This document shows positions 8,191 through 16,887 of a stretch of DNA of 64,000 nt, in pieces (the stretch's first letter is position 1; each line of letters opens with the position of its first letter). This DNA comes from Marisediminitalea aggregata (GTDB lineage: Bacteria; Pseudomonadota; Gammaproteobacteria; Enterobacterales; Alteromonadaceae). The notes below the pieces were generated by a model. It made no database searches, was not told the origin of the DNA, and saw only the letters and a list, made by a program, of their open reading frames with translations. The stretch lies in the NCBI RefSeq assembly GCF_900129565.1, contig NZ_FQWD01000002.1, forward strand, positions 62,001-126,000, written 5' to 3'. A program made the position numbers and the translations under genes.

Positions 8191-11130
8191 TTAGTATCTG
8201 AAGTTTACACTGAATCGAACGTAACGAGGTGACTGCCAAGCAGTTGGCAAACCGAAGTTCGGGTTAACTGCACCAGAACCAGCTACATCACCTTCGTCAT
8301 CATAGATTTCATTAACTTCAGTAACGGTGTCGTTATTAAGAACGTTAAAGATATCTGCACGGAGTGTCAGATCGTAATCTTCACCAATTTCTACATTATA
8401 AGAAGCGGTAAGATCTAAGTTCCAATAGCTGTTAGTGCGACCTTCTGAGCCACGTGGAGCCAGAACACCGTTTTTGTAGAATGACTCAGAACCGTACGCC
8501 TGAGCAAACACGTCTGTAGGGTGGTAACCGAATGCATTTTTCGGACGACCAGTCCAGAACTGAAGGTTTGCACCAAGGTTAAAGTTTTCAGTTACAGCAT
8601 AAGAACCAAATACTTTGAACTGATGACGTCTGTCATTAGGCAGATCGCCATAAGCCCCGTCAAGTAATCCCGGTTGGTCGAACAAGGTCGTCAAACCCGC
8701 ATCGTCCTGACCGTTGTCTGAACGCACATAACCTTCGTTGTTACCCCAGCTGTGTGACCAAGTATATGCTGCGTTTAACAACCAAACACCGTCCCATGCT
8801 TTTTCAAAAGTAACATCTACTGACGCATATTTACGAATTGACTCTGGATAGCCTAGATCTTCTGCAGACAGGTCCATGTAAATCATTTCACCGTCAGTTC
8901 CAGGCAGCTCATTTGTACCAACAGTTATGTCTTTGCCAGGATTAATTAGTACATACTGGTGGAAACCCGTCCAAATGTCAGTAACATCACCGTATCCATT
9001 TTCTGCCGCCCAATCAATAACTGCAGCATCGATTGCAGCATCTTCAATGGTTGTAGACAGTTCACGGTAAGTACCTTGAATTGCCATACTCCAGTCGTCA
9101 CTTAGCTGGAACTGATAACCAGCAATAAATTCATCTGAATACATGGAATCAAGATTACCAGCCACAATAGCATCAGGAGCAGCGGCCTGACCGTTAGCAA
9201 AAACTTCGTCTGGACGCGTTTGAGCACCAGTTAGATTTGGAATACCTAGAGCTTCATCGGCAAAACCTTCAAACTCATAGTACTCCTGGATGTATGTTTC
9301 TGCGCCGGCCAAACGGATGTTTGTATTTGCTGCAACAGGCAAATAATAACGACCGTAGCTCGCCCATAATTTAGACTCGCCATCGCCCATCACATCATAA
9401 ACAGCACCTAAGCGTAATGCCCATTGGTTATCAAGCTTCACAAAGGTTTCGCCGTTGGCATTGAAGTTTTCGAATGAGTCGTTACGGATACCCATGTTAA
9501 GTACAAGGTCATCCGTTACTTGCCACTGATCATTCACATAGAATGCAAAGTTTTCAGATTCAAAATCACCACCAACTTCATAAGTACGATGACGAACCTG
9601 GTAGATTTCATTTGCATCAGTACTGTCATCGACGTAGTACAAGTAATAAGCGCCACCAGAGTTAATTGTACTCGAAGTAGCCGTTAGTTTTTCGTAATCC
9701 ACACCAAAACGAATAGAGTGATCACCAACAAACCAGTCAGCATCTACACGGAAAACTTCTCGCTCATCTTCACCTTGTTCTACAGTGAAGTTAGCAAACG
9801 TACTTGCCGGAACAAAGGCAGCAGTACTGTCATAACGATAATAAACAGCTGGGTTCGCATCCAATGCACTACCAACAGTACGGTCTTGCTTGTTGATACC
9901 ATACATAGCAGATACTGAGAAATCGTCTGTCAGAATACTGGTCCATTTCACGCTGGCGTTTAAGCCACCGTCGTTTTCTTCGGTAACTGTAGGCTCGTCG
10001 TCCTCAACGCCGTCACTATAGAACCCCTTAGTTACTTTCGTTGTTCTTTCATCAGAAAAGGCGGTAAGTTCAAGAATGTTGTTTTCGGTTACATACCAGT
10101 CTACCTTTGCAACCCAAAATGTATCGTCGTCTTTTTCTGTGTAACGGTTTTCGAATACCCCACCTTCAACGATAGACTGTTGACCACGGTACGATTGTTC
10201 AACATCACGCGGGTTTACCAATACATAGTAGAATAATTTATCTTCGATTAATGCGCCGCTTGACCAGATGTTATAATCCAGTGAGTCGCTTTTATCGAAG
10301 TCGTTGTTGATTCTGTAAAGATCATTGGCTGGAGAAAAAGACGAAGGACGATCTTCGCGTAATGAATCAGGCTCATAGTAAGCGTTTACGCCCCACTTGA
10401 ATTCGTTTGTACCGCTCTTAATTTTGGCGTTAATAACACCACCAGTTACGCGACCAAACTCTGCTGAATAACCACCTGTTTTTACTTCAAACATGTCGTA
10501 CATATCGAATGGTGGTTCACTAGAACCAACACCAGTACGGAAGTTAGTGATGTTCAGGCCGTTTACATAATAAGCATTCTCACCTACAGATGCACCACCG
10601 ATAGAAGGTAAATCACCGAATGCAGAGTCACCACGCGTTGTGCCTGGCGCCAATAAAGCAACTGACGTCAAATTACGAGGCACCGGAACTTTATCTAAAG
10701 TAAGCGTGTCTACAACAATACCTGTAGTCGAACTGGTAATGTCTACCATTGCAATTGAAGAACCAACAACTTCAATTGTTTCAACATCTTCACTTGCCAG
10801 AGAGATATTGATGTTAGTTTTACCACTGATACCAACCGCTACACTTTCTTGAATGGTTGTTTTGTACCCGCCCTTTTCGGCAACAATTTTATAATTACCT
10901 GGAGGTAGTAATGGAAAACGGAAAACGCCATTTTCATCAGTCACAACTGAGCGGGTCAGACCGGTTTCCAGATTAGTAATTGAAACACTGGCATTACTCA
11001 ACTTCGCACCTGAAGTTTCAACCGCATTACCTTGAATATATCCTGTCGTGCCATCTGCATATACTGGAACAGATAAGCCTAGGCCAACCGCGATACTAAT
11101 CGCAGTAAGGCTCTTTTTCATATTTATCAT
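8191..11130 (-). CDS. Oar-like TonB-dependent receptor with carboxypeptidase-regulatory domain, 979 aa
   Basis: After a signal peptide (cleavage near PVYADG), residues about 28-115 form a CarboxypepD_reg-like beta-sandwich (ENGVFRFPLLPPGNYKI is typical). The plug domain (IEVVGSSIAMVDITSSTTGI, then GRVTGGVINAKIKSGTNEF) and the barrel ending in VRFSVNFRY follow. This is the Oar-like family of TonB-dependent receptors, often linked to peptide or protein uptake or export; the ligand here is unknown. The start has an AGGGAG site 7 bases upstream. The gene stands alone in transcription, with a terminator after it and a long AT-rich regulatory region before it. Confidence 0.92.
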   Translation of the reverse strand: MINMKKSLTAISIAVGLGLSVPVYADGTTGYIQGNAVETSGAKLSNASVSITNLETGLTRSVVTDENGVFRFPLLPPGNYKIVAEKGGYKTTIQESVAVGISGKTNINISLASEDVETIEVVGSSIAMVDITSSTTGIVVDTLTLDKVPVPRNLTSVALLAPGTTRGDSAFGDLPSIGGASVGENAYYVNGLNITNFRTGVGSSEPPFDMYDMFEVKTGGYSAEFGRVTGGVINAKIKSGTNEFKWGVNAYYEPDSLREDRPSSFSPANDLYRINNDFDKSDSLDYNIWSSGALIEDKLFYYVLVNPRDVEQSYRGQQSIVEGGVFENRYTEKDDDTFWVAKVDWYVTENNILELTAFSDERTTKVTKGFYSDGVEDDEPTVTEENDGGLNASVKWTSILTDDFSVSAMYGINKQDRTVGSALDANPAVYYRYDSTAAFVPASTFANFTVEQGEDEREVFRVDADWFVGDHSIRFGVDYEKLTATSSTINSGGAYYLYYVDDSTDANEIYQVRHRTYEVGGDFESENFAFYVNDQWQVTDDLVLNMGIRNDSFENFNANGETFVKLDNQWALRLGAVYDVMGDGESKLWASYGRYYLPVAANTNIRLAGAETYIQEYYEFEGFADEALGIPNLTGAQTRPDEVFANGQAAAPDAIVAGNLDSMYSDEFIAGYQFQLSDDWSMAIQGTYRELSTTIEDAAIDAAVIDWAAENGYGDVTDIWTGFHQYVLINPGKDITVGTNELPGTDGEMIYMDLSAEDLGYPESIRKYASVDVTFEKAWDGVWLLNAAYTWSHSWGNNEGYVRSDNGQDDAGLTTLFDQPGLLDGAYGDLPNDRRHQFKVFGSYAVTENFNLGANLQFWTGRPKNAFGYHPTDVFAQAYGSESFYKNGVLAPRGSEGRTNSYWNLDLTASYNVEIGEDYDLTLRADIFNVLNNDTVTEVNEIYDDEGDVAGSGAVNPNFGLPTAWQSPRYVRFSVNFRY

Positions 11131-11800
11131 GTGTTGTCTCCCTGGACCACAATATTGGAATAACTAAGTCGTTTTATCTCGACTTTTAGACTGGGGAACC
11201 CCACCAAGATAATAACTGCATGATAAGTTTGGGGTCAATAGCGATAAATTATTCAATAGCAATTATACAAAATGATGAATCAACCACCTCCAAATTTTGT
11301 ACACATATATTTACAAAATGTAAAAAGTTAAGCATCCTTCAGCGCTAACAACGCTAACTCAGCAAGTCACCATCCATACTATAAAAGGGGAAAGCAAAAT
11401 TATAGACAAATATAAAACATAAAATAAATCAGAAAATACATATAATAATACACATTAAAATTAAATATTTTATTGCAAATAAAACGTAAATATACGAATT
11501 AATTATTACTTATTTATTACCACTTAACTCACATAAATGTCACTTATCGCATATATTGGTATTTTATTTCTTGAAGTGTTCTGAATTTCGCCGCTTTTGT
11601 CACAATAGCTGTCCTTCGGGGCTGTCTTTTTAGGCATGAATATAGGAGTTAGGTGCTTGTGACATTTGATTGTAAAGATATTCTGTTTACCCGTGCCGCA
11701 TTAATTCTCAATGTCATTTTTTTCAGATTTATAGGAATCAACTCGACATACCCTGCAGACAAGCTATAAATGAAGAGAACATAACAACAAGGAAAACACT
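11131..11800. other. AT-rich intergenic region between the Oar-like receptor and the ComFB gene
   Basis: This 670-base stretch contains the divergent promoters of the receptor (leftward) and the ComFB-family gene (rightward). It is markedly AT-rich, especially 11380-11530. Apart from the inverted repeat at 11294-11319 I see no gene or RNA. Confidence 0.55.
11294..11319. promoter_or_regulatory. Operator-like inverted repeat upstream of the Oar-like receptor
   Basis: ATTTTGTA and TACAAAAT form an 8-bp perfect inverted repeat separated by 10 bases, 164-189 bases upstream of the receptor start. The spacer includes CATATATTTACA, also found upstream of the other receptor. The binding protein is unknown. 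Confidence 0.4.
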
Positions 11801-12076
11801 GTGAAGTTAGATGACGACATCCATAATTATTACGAGCATCTGGTTTTAGAACGCATTGCACATCTGGGACTAGACCGAACAAAATCTGCAGACTACCTGG
11901 CTGATTTGTGTTGCCTGGCATTAAATCAGGTGCCGCCACGCTACATTCGATACGAAGTGGACATGGCATTTTATTTGCCGCAAAGCGAACGCCAACAAAT
12001 GGAGATGAACGTGGAATATGCGGTGGAAAAAGCGATTAAGTTTCTGGATCAGGTCGTAAAGAAAGACGAAGAATAG
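11801..12076 (+). CDS. ComFB family protein
   Basis: The 91-residue protein matches the ComFB family (late competence development ComFB): an N-terminal helix with HNYYEHLVLERI, a central ADLCCLALNQVPPRYIRYEVDM segment and a charged C-terminal helix. The GTG start is preceded by AAGGA at 7-8 bases. ComFB-type proteins have recently been reported as cyclic-dinucleotide receptors. That function is family knowledge and is not shown here. The gene is alone on the plus strand, pointing toward the 4.5S RNA gene on the opposite strand. I see no competence genes nearby. Confidence 0.8.
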   Translation: MKLDDDIHNYYEHLVLERIAHLGLDRTKSADYLADLCCLALNQVPPRYIRYEVDMAFYLPQSERQQMEMNVEYAVEKAIKFLDQVVKKDEE

Positions 12077-12097
12077 TAAAAGCTGGATTGGGAATTT

Positions 12098-12209
12098 GGG
12101 TGGCAGGCTCTCAGCCACATCCCGGCACATGAGTCGTCTGCTGCGGCTGCTCCCTTCCGGGCCTGACCGGGTTCACAGAGTATCATTGCGAGAGGACCAA
12201 GAGCCCACC
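12098..12209 (-). ncRNA. ffs: 4.5S RNA of the signal recognition particle
   Basis: Read on the minus strand, the sequence starts GGTGGGCTCTTGG, contains the conserved SRP apical region GGTCAGGCCCGGAAGGGAGC (with its GGAA tetraloop) followed by GCAGCC, and closes with GTGCCGGGATGTGGC and GCCTGCCACC. The ends pair with each other as in E. coli 4.5S RNA, and the length of about 112 bases is right. It binds Ffh to form the bacterial signal recognition particle. The ends are approximate by a few bases. Confidence 0.95.
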
Positions 12210-12219
12210 ATAGAAACCT

Positions 12220-12239
12220 GCGCTCCTTTGCAGGAGCGC
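12220..12239 (-). terminator. Hairpin between leucine dehydrogenase and ffs
   Basis: GCGCTCCT and AGGAGCGC form an 8-bp perfect stem with a 4-base loop. It lies 30 bases after the dehydrogenase stop and just before the 5' end of the mature 4.5S RNA. Only a short T run follows on the minus strand, so it could be a weak terminator for the dehydrogenase or part of the 4.5S RNA precursor leader. Confidence 0.5.
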
Positions 12240-12269
12240 GGCGCATTATGACGACTTGTGTCGCAAAGT

Positions 12270-13328
12270 TCAACCCTGAGTTGTAAAACGTTCCTCAGCA
12301 ATTTGATTTGCAACCAGGTTCGTCGCGCGATTTTCTGCTTCTGCGCGCTCGTAAACCTCTACCAGGGTTTCGCCAATTTTGGCAATATGTGCTCGCATAG
12401 CGTCGTCTGAAGAGTCATCCAGCTTCTGGTGATAGATATCGATGATACCACCCGCATTTATGACGTAATCCGGCGCATACACAATGCCTTTTTCTTTTAA
12501 TGCGGTACCCAGTGACTCCCTTGCGAGCTGGTTGTTTGCAGCACCGGCAATAATTTTTGCCTGAATGTCAGGCAACGACTCATCGTTAATGGATGAACCC
12601 ATTGCACAAGGTGCTATTACGTCCAGTGGTAAAGTCAGAATCTCTTCTGGCGCTACAATCGTTGCACCCAGCTCTGCTTCGGCTTTAGCTAATCCTTCAG
12701 GATAAATATCTGCCACGTAAAGCTTGGCCCCTTCGGCATGTAATTGCTTTGCCAGACGATAGCCTACGTGTCCCATGCCCTGAATGGCGACTTTTACACC
12801 GTTTAAGTCACTTTTAAGTACGTGTTGTACCGTGGCTTTTAATCCCACAAACACACCGTATGCCGTTGACGGAGCCGGGTTGCCGGTTGGCGTTTCGCCC
12901 AGAGCATTATACTGCGCCGACGTGCCTGCAATGTGTGATGACTGTGTCGCCATAGCCTGCAGGTTTTCAACGCTAATCCCTGAGTCTTCTGCAGTGATGT
13001 AACGACCATTGAGACTTTCAACAAAACGTCCCATGGCCTTCATCATGTCTTCCGTTTTATGCTTGCGCGGATCACCGATGATTACTGACTTGCCACCACC
13101 CTGTTTCAGGTTTGCCATGGCTGCTTTGTACGTCATTCCTTTAGAGAGACGAAGTACATCAGTCAGCGCTTCAGCGCTGTTCAGATATGGCCACATGCGA
13201 CACCCACCCAATGACGGGCCAAGGTTCGTATTGTGAATGGCAATAATGGCTTTTAAGCCACTGGCTTCGTCATGGCAAAATGCCACGTGTTCATGTTTAT
13301 CAAATTCCGGGTGATCAAAAACAGACAT
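12270..13328 (-). CDS. ldh: Leucine dehydrogenase (Glu/Leu/Phe/Val dehydrogenase family)
   Basis: The 352-residue enzyme belongs to the amino-acid dehydrogenase family, subgroup leucine/valine dehydrogenase. It has the substrate motif GGCRMWPY, the catalytic lysine region (MANLKQGGGKSVI) and an NAD-binding Rossmann motif (GMGHVGYRLA). It reversibly deaminates branched-chain amino acids to 2-oxo acids with NAD. I chose the start at 13326-13328 (MSVFDHPEF); a 16-residue upstream extension to 13376 has no family character. An AGGAACGG sequence lies somewhat far upstream of the ATG. The gene is divergent from an Lrp-family regulator, suggesting local control of amino-acid catabolism. Confidence 0.9.
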   Translation of the reverse strand: MSVFDHPEFDKHEHVAFCHDEASGLKAIIAIHNTNLGPSLGGCRMWPYLNSAEALTDVLRLSKGMTYKAAMANLKQGGGKSVIIGDPRKHKTEDMMKAMGRFVESLNGRYITAEDSGISVENLQAMATQSSHIAGTSAQYNALGETPTGNPAPSTAYGVFVGLKATVQHVLKSDLNGVKVAIQGMGHVGYRLAKQLHAEGAKLYVADIYPEGLAKAEAELGATIVAPEEILTLPLDVIAPCAMGSSINDESLPDIQAKIIAGAANNQLARESLGTALKEKGIVYAPDYVINAGGIIDIYHQKLDDSSDDAMRAHIAKIGETLVEVYERAEAENRATNLVANQIAEERFTTQG

Positions 13329-13446
13329 AGGGTAAACCGTTCCTGGACAAGAAAACGCTATACTAGCGCACACCACTGAGGACAGGTTTTGCGAGTTTAT
13401 GCCGTTTAATTTACAGCGTAGAACGGCAATTTTTTTCGTCAGTGCT

Positions 13447-13475
13447 TTGTAGGATGTATATCCTAGTATTATAAT
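13447..13475 (+). promoter_or_regulatory. Promoter of the Lrp-family gene with overlapping palindrome
   Basis: A perfect TATAAT -10 box lies at 13470-13475, with a weak TTGTAG -35 box 17 bases upstream. The palindrome TAGGAT-GTAT-ATCCTA (13450-13465) overlaps the -35 box and spacer, where an autorepressor would bind. It could also act on the divergent leucine dehydrogenase gene. Confidence 0.6.
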
Positions 13476-13519
13476 GTACGCACAATAACTATCATAATAG
13501 CGAAATCACGAGTACCTTA

Positions 13520-13987
13520 ATGAAACTGGATAAATTCGACCGCGAAATCCTACGTGTGTTGCAGCAAGATGCCACGATTTCCATGGCAGATCTCAGCCAA
13601 CAGGTTGGCTTGTCGCACACCCCTTGCTGGCGTCGGGTTAAGCGCCTGGAAGCCGAAGGGATCATCCTTCGCAAAGTGACCTTACTCAACGGCAAAAAAC
13701 TCAATTTAGGGGTGTCGGTATTTATTTATGTCTCGCTGAAAAATCACGATGGCGATTCACTTACCGACTTTGAAAAAGCCGTTCAGTCCATCGACGAAAT
13801 TGTAGAGTGCCACACCACCAGCGGCGAGAAAGACTATCTGTTGAAAGTGATAGTGGAAAGTATTGAAGAGTACGAACACATTCTCAAAACCAAGCTCACG
13901 CATCTCCCCTGCGTCGATCACTTAAGTTCCACCTTTGCGTTGAAACAGGTGAAGAACACAACGGCGCTACCTATTAAAAGTCAGTAG
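13520..13987 (+). CDS. Lrp/AsnC-family transcriptional regulator
   Basis: The 155-residue protein has an N-terminal AsnC-type winged helix-turn-helix (residues about 4-60, with VGLSHTPCWRRVKRLE as recognition helix) and a C-terminal RAM/AsnC effector-binding domain. The HTH resembles BkdR-type members that control branched-chain amino-acid catabolism. It is divergent from leucine dehydrogenase, its probable target, and its promoter overlaps a palindrome, suggesting autoregulation. The ligand and targets are inferred. The ATG start gives a standard family N-terminus. Confidence 0.9.
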   Translation: MKLDKFDREILRVLQQDATISMADLSQQVGLSHTPCWRRVKRLEAEGIILRKVTLLNGKKLNLGVSVFIYVSLKNHDGDSLTDFEKAVQSIDEIVECHTTSGEKDYLLKVIVESIEEYEHILKTKLTHLPCVDHLSSTFALKQVKNTTALPIKSQ

Positions 13988-14013
13988 CAAATTCGATTTC
14001 TATAACATGACAT

Positions 14014-14044
14014 CCCGACGCTATTGCGCGTCGGGTTGATTTTC
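14014..14044 (+). terminator. Terminator of the Lrp-family gene, overlapping the end of maiA
   Basis: CCCGACGC and GCGTCGGG form an 8-bp stem with a 6-base loop, followed by TTGATTTT. It begins 26 bases after the regulator stop and contains the maiA stop codon, so part of the stem encodes the last maiA residues. Confidence 0.75.
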
Positions 14045-14677
14045 CGGTTCTGCCTGCTGAAACGCTTCTAACGCCTGGCAATTATCGTATATACGCAATA
14101 TGAGTGGGTAGCGTGTCATATCAACACCAAATCGCTTCGCGTTATAAACTTGTGGCACCAAACAAATGTCAGCCATGGTGACATCAAAATCAAAACAGAA
14201 TCGTCCTGCCTGAGTCTGTAGTCGACGCTCGATACCATCGAAACCTTTTTCAATCCAGTGTTTGCACCAACCGTTAGTCTGGTCACTGGACAACTCATAC
14301 TGATTAGACAGTGACTGCAAAACACGCAGGTTCGCCAGCGGCTGAATATCACAAGCAATATCTTGCGCCAGTCCTCTCACTCTGGCCCGCTCAACCGCAT
14401 GAGCCGGCATAAGCGAATAGGGCTCAGGGTAACGTTCATCAAGGTACTCAATAATACTCAGTGATTGGTTCAGAATAATGTCTTCGTCATCATCAACAAA
14501 CGTGGGGACTAGATGTGAGGGATTCAGGGAATCGTAAGCGGCCTGGTGTTGTTCGCCACCGTCTTTAACTAAGTGCACCGGCACGTATTCATACTCCAAC
14601 CCTTTCAGGTTCAGCGCAATGCGGACCCGGTAGGTAGCCGAAGAACGCCAGTATCCATATAACTTCAAACTCATCAT
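14021..14677 (-). CDS. maiA: Maleylacetoacetate isomerase
   Basis: This 218-residue glutathione-S-transferase zeta-class protein has the signature SSATYRVRIALNLKG near residues 12-26, which carries the glutathione-activating serines, and a helical C-terminal domain. It isomerises 4-maleylacetoacetate to 4-fumarylacetoacetate with glutathione. The first of two adjacent ATGs is taken because AGGAAA lies 7 bases before it. It is last in the hpd-hmgA-fahA-maiA run, where the step fits between HmgA and FahA. Its final codons lie within a terminator stem that serves the opposing regulator gene. Confidence 0.94.
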   Translation of the reverse strand: MMSLKLYGYWRSSATYRVRIALNLKGLEYEYVPVHLVKDGGEQHQAAYDSLNPSHLVPTFVDDDEDIILNQSLSIIEYLDERYPEPYSLMPAHAVERARVRGLAQDIACDIQPLANLRVLQSLSNQYELSSDQTNGWCKHWIEKGFDGIERRLQTQAGRFCFDFDVTMADICLVPQVYNAKRFGVDMTRYPLILRIYDNCQALEAFQQAEPENQPDAQ

Positions 14678-14733
14678 GGATTTCCTAATTGTGCGGTACC
14701 CGCCAATCGCAGGTACCGGTTAGCACGTAGCCG

Positions 14734-15744
14734 TTAGTTCAGCACACTTACGCGTTGCTCAATGGCACCAAAAATACTTTGTTGCTGGTCATCGAGCATT
14801 TCAATACGCACAGTGTCACCGTTGGCCATAAAACTGGTCGACGGTTTGCCATCACGGATGGTTTCAATCATGCGAACTTCGGCAATACAGGAGTAACCTA
14901 CCCCTCCCTGAACTATAGCAGATCCATAATCAGTGCCCTGTTTATTTGACACTGTACCTGAACCAATTATCGTTCCCGCGCCCAGATTCCGGGTGCGAGC
15001 CGCATGCGCAACTAACTGAGCAAAGTTAAATGTCATGTCCACACCGGCATTAGGTTTACCAAACAGTTCATTGTTATAATGGGTCTGTAGCGGCAGATTT
15101 ACCTTAGTATCGGTCCAGCTGTCACCCAGCTCGTCAGGCGTCACAGCTACCGGCGAAAAAGCACTGGCCGGCTTGGATTGATAAAATCCAAACCCTTTAG
15201 CAAGTTCACCGGGAATCAATCCGCGCAATGAAACGTCATTTACCAGCATCAGTAGTTTGATGTGATTACCAGCCTGTTCTGCTGTAACGCACATTGGTAC
15301 ATCGTTAGTGATAACCGCTATTTCAGCCTCAAAATCGATTCCCATTGCAACATCTGGCACAACCACATCGTCGTAAGGACCAATGAAATCGTCACTACCG
15401 CCCTGGTACATCAGCGGATCTGTCCAGAATGATTCTGGAATTTCTGCGCCTCGGGCTCGGCGTACCAGCTCTACGTGATTGACATAGGCACTGCCATCGG
15501 CCCAATGATAAGCGCGTGGTAAAGGCGAGTGACAGCGTTTCGGGTCAAACGCCTCGCATTCAATTTCACCACTGTTGAGCTTTTCATAGCGCGACTGCAT
15601 TTGCGCCTCAAGCGCATCCCAGTTATCAATAAACTGTTGCAGAGTTTGCGCAACCGGCGCCGCCGACACTGCGCGTGTCAAATCGCGGCTTACCATCATT
15701 AACTCACCATCACGCTGCGCATTCTTATAAGTAGCAAACTTCAT
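14734..15744 (-). CDS. fahA: Fumarylacetoacetase
   Basis: The 336-residue enzyme belongs to the fumarylacetoacetate hydrolase family, bacterial long form, with the metal-binding acidic residues in GIDFEAEIAVITNDVP and the C-terminal GAGTIIGSGTVSN motif. It cleaves 4-fumarylacetoacetate to fumarate and acetoacetate, the last step of tyrosine degradation. It lies 12 bases after hmgA and 56 bases before maiA in the same direction, so co-transcription is likely. The start codon gives the family-typical MKFATYKNAQRDGEL. Confidence 0.94.
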   Translation of the reverse strand: MKFATYKNAQRDGELMMVSRDLTRAVSAAPVAQTLQQFIDNWDALEAQMQSRYEKLNSGEIECEAFDPKRCHSPLPRAYHWADGSAYVNHVELVRRARGAEIPESFWTDPLMYQGGSDDFIGPYDDVVVPDVAMGIDFEAEIAVITNDVPMCVTAEQAGNHIKLLMLVNDVSLRGLIPGELAKGFGFYQSKPASAFSPVAVTPDELGDSWTDTKVNLPLQTHYNNELFGKPNAGVDMTFNFAQLVAHAARTRNLGAGTIIGSGTVSNKQGTDYGSAIVQGGVGYSCIAEVRMIETIRDGKPSTSFMANGDTVRIEMLDDQQQSIFGAIEQRVSVLN

Positions 15745-15756
15745 TCTGTTCTCCTG

Positions 15757-16887
15757 TTAACCTTTCCAGCTGTACACGTATTCCGCGTTTTCTACAGCCT
15801 GACTTGCTGCCGTGATCTCAAGCGCATCGCGGGTATCGAGCATGACAGCAACTTCGTCGGTAAAGGTTTTCTTATGTGCCTGACCGGCAGCAAACGCTTT
15901 TGGATGAGGCCCGTGGGTAAAGCCTGCCGGGTGGAACGTCACCATGCCCGCCTCAATGTTGTCTCGACTGAAAAAGTCACCCGCGTGATAAAACAACACT
16001 TCATCAAAATCGTCGTTACTGTGATAGAAAGGCACCTTGAGCGCGCCAGGATCGCTTTCAATAGGGCGCGGTACAAATGTGCAAACCACAAAACGCTTAG
16101 CGACGAACGTCGTATGCGCTGACGGCGGCAAATGATAGCGATGGCTCATTAACGGACGAATATCCCGCCAGTTAATTTTCATTACTGTCAGGTCACCATG
16201 CCAGCCCTGAGCATCCAGTGGATTAAACGGGTAAGTTATCCGCGACAAACGTTGATGTCGCTTCACCTCAACCTGCCAGGTATTTTCATCCTGCTGTGCC
16301 AAAAACTGGTCGTTAATCTCGGGATAACGAAGCATAGCCGGATCGAAGATGGCGTGATTACCTACCAGGCCTTTTTCGGGCAACTGGTAACTATCGTCCG
16401 TTGCTTCGATCATCAGCAACTGCATTGGCACGCGAGGCGCCAGTCGCCACATAGTAGAGCGAGGGATCACAACGTAATCCCCTTCTGTTACCACAAAGTG
16501 ACCGTAATCACAGTATAAGTCACCTTCTCCCTTGTGCACGAAGAGCAAATCGTCTCCATCTGCGTTACGAGCCAGCTTTTGCATCGGCTCATTACAATGC
16601 CAGAAACGATACTGACAATGGGCGTTATGCAAAATAACCGGAGCCGAAAACGGCGAGTTGCCTTCAGCTAGCTGATTAAGCTGCATCAGGTCGAACGCAC
16701 GTGGACGCAGCTCCCCTTCCCACTCAGTCCAACCTGTTGGCGCATGCTTATGATGAATATGAGATGCCGGGCCAAAAAAGCCGTCCCGTCCTACTTCGCG
16801 TTCATACAGTGCCTGCTCAGGTAAATCAGCATGGGCCTGACGGGAATGCAGGCCTTGCTTTATGGGAAAGCGCGCTGGATTACGCAT
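15757..16887 (-). CDS. hmgA: Homogentisate 1,2-dioxygenase
   Basis: The 376-residue product is the compact proteobacterial homogentisate dioxygenase, a cupin enzyme that opens the homogentisate ring to maleylacetoacetate with Fe(II) and oxygen. GFFGPASHIHHKHAPTGW near the N-terminus and the C-terminal GMVTFHPAGFTHGPHPKA are typical. I start it at the ATG complementary to 16885-16887, preceded by GAGGGTG, overlapping the hpd stop by 8 bases. An ATG five codons upstream (16902) lacks a good ribosome-binding site. The overlap indicates translational coupling with hpd. Confidence 0.93.
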   Translation of the reverse strand: MRNPARFPIKQGLHSRQAHADLPEQALYEREVGRDGFFGPASHIHHKHAPTGWTEWEGELRPRAFDLMQLNQLAEGNSPFSAPVILHNAHCQYRFWHCNEPMQKLARNADGDDLLFVHKGEGDLYCDYGHFVVTEGDYVVIPRSTMWRLAPRVPMQLLMIEATDDSYQLPEKGLVGNHAIFDPAMLRYPEINDQFLAQQDENTWQVEVKRHQRLSRITYPFNPLDAQGWHGDLTVMKINWRDIRPLMSHRYHLPPSAHTTFVAKRFVVCTFVPRPIESDPGALKVPFYHSNDDFDEVLFYHAGDFFSRDNIEAGMVTFHPAGFTHGPHPKAFAAGQAHKKTFTDEVAVMLDTRDALEITAASQAVENAEYVYSWKG

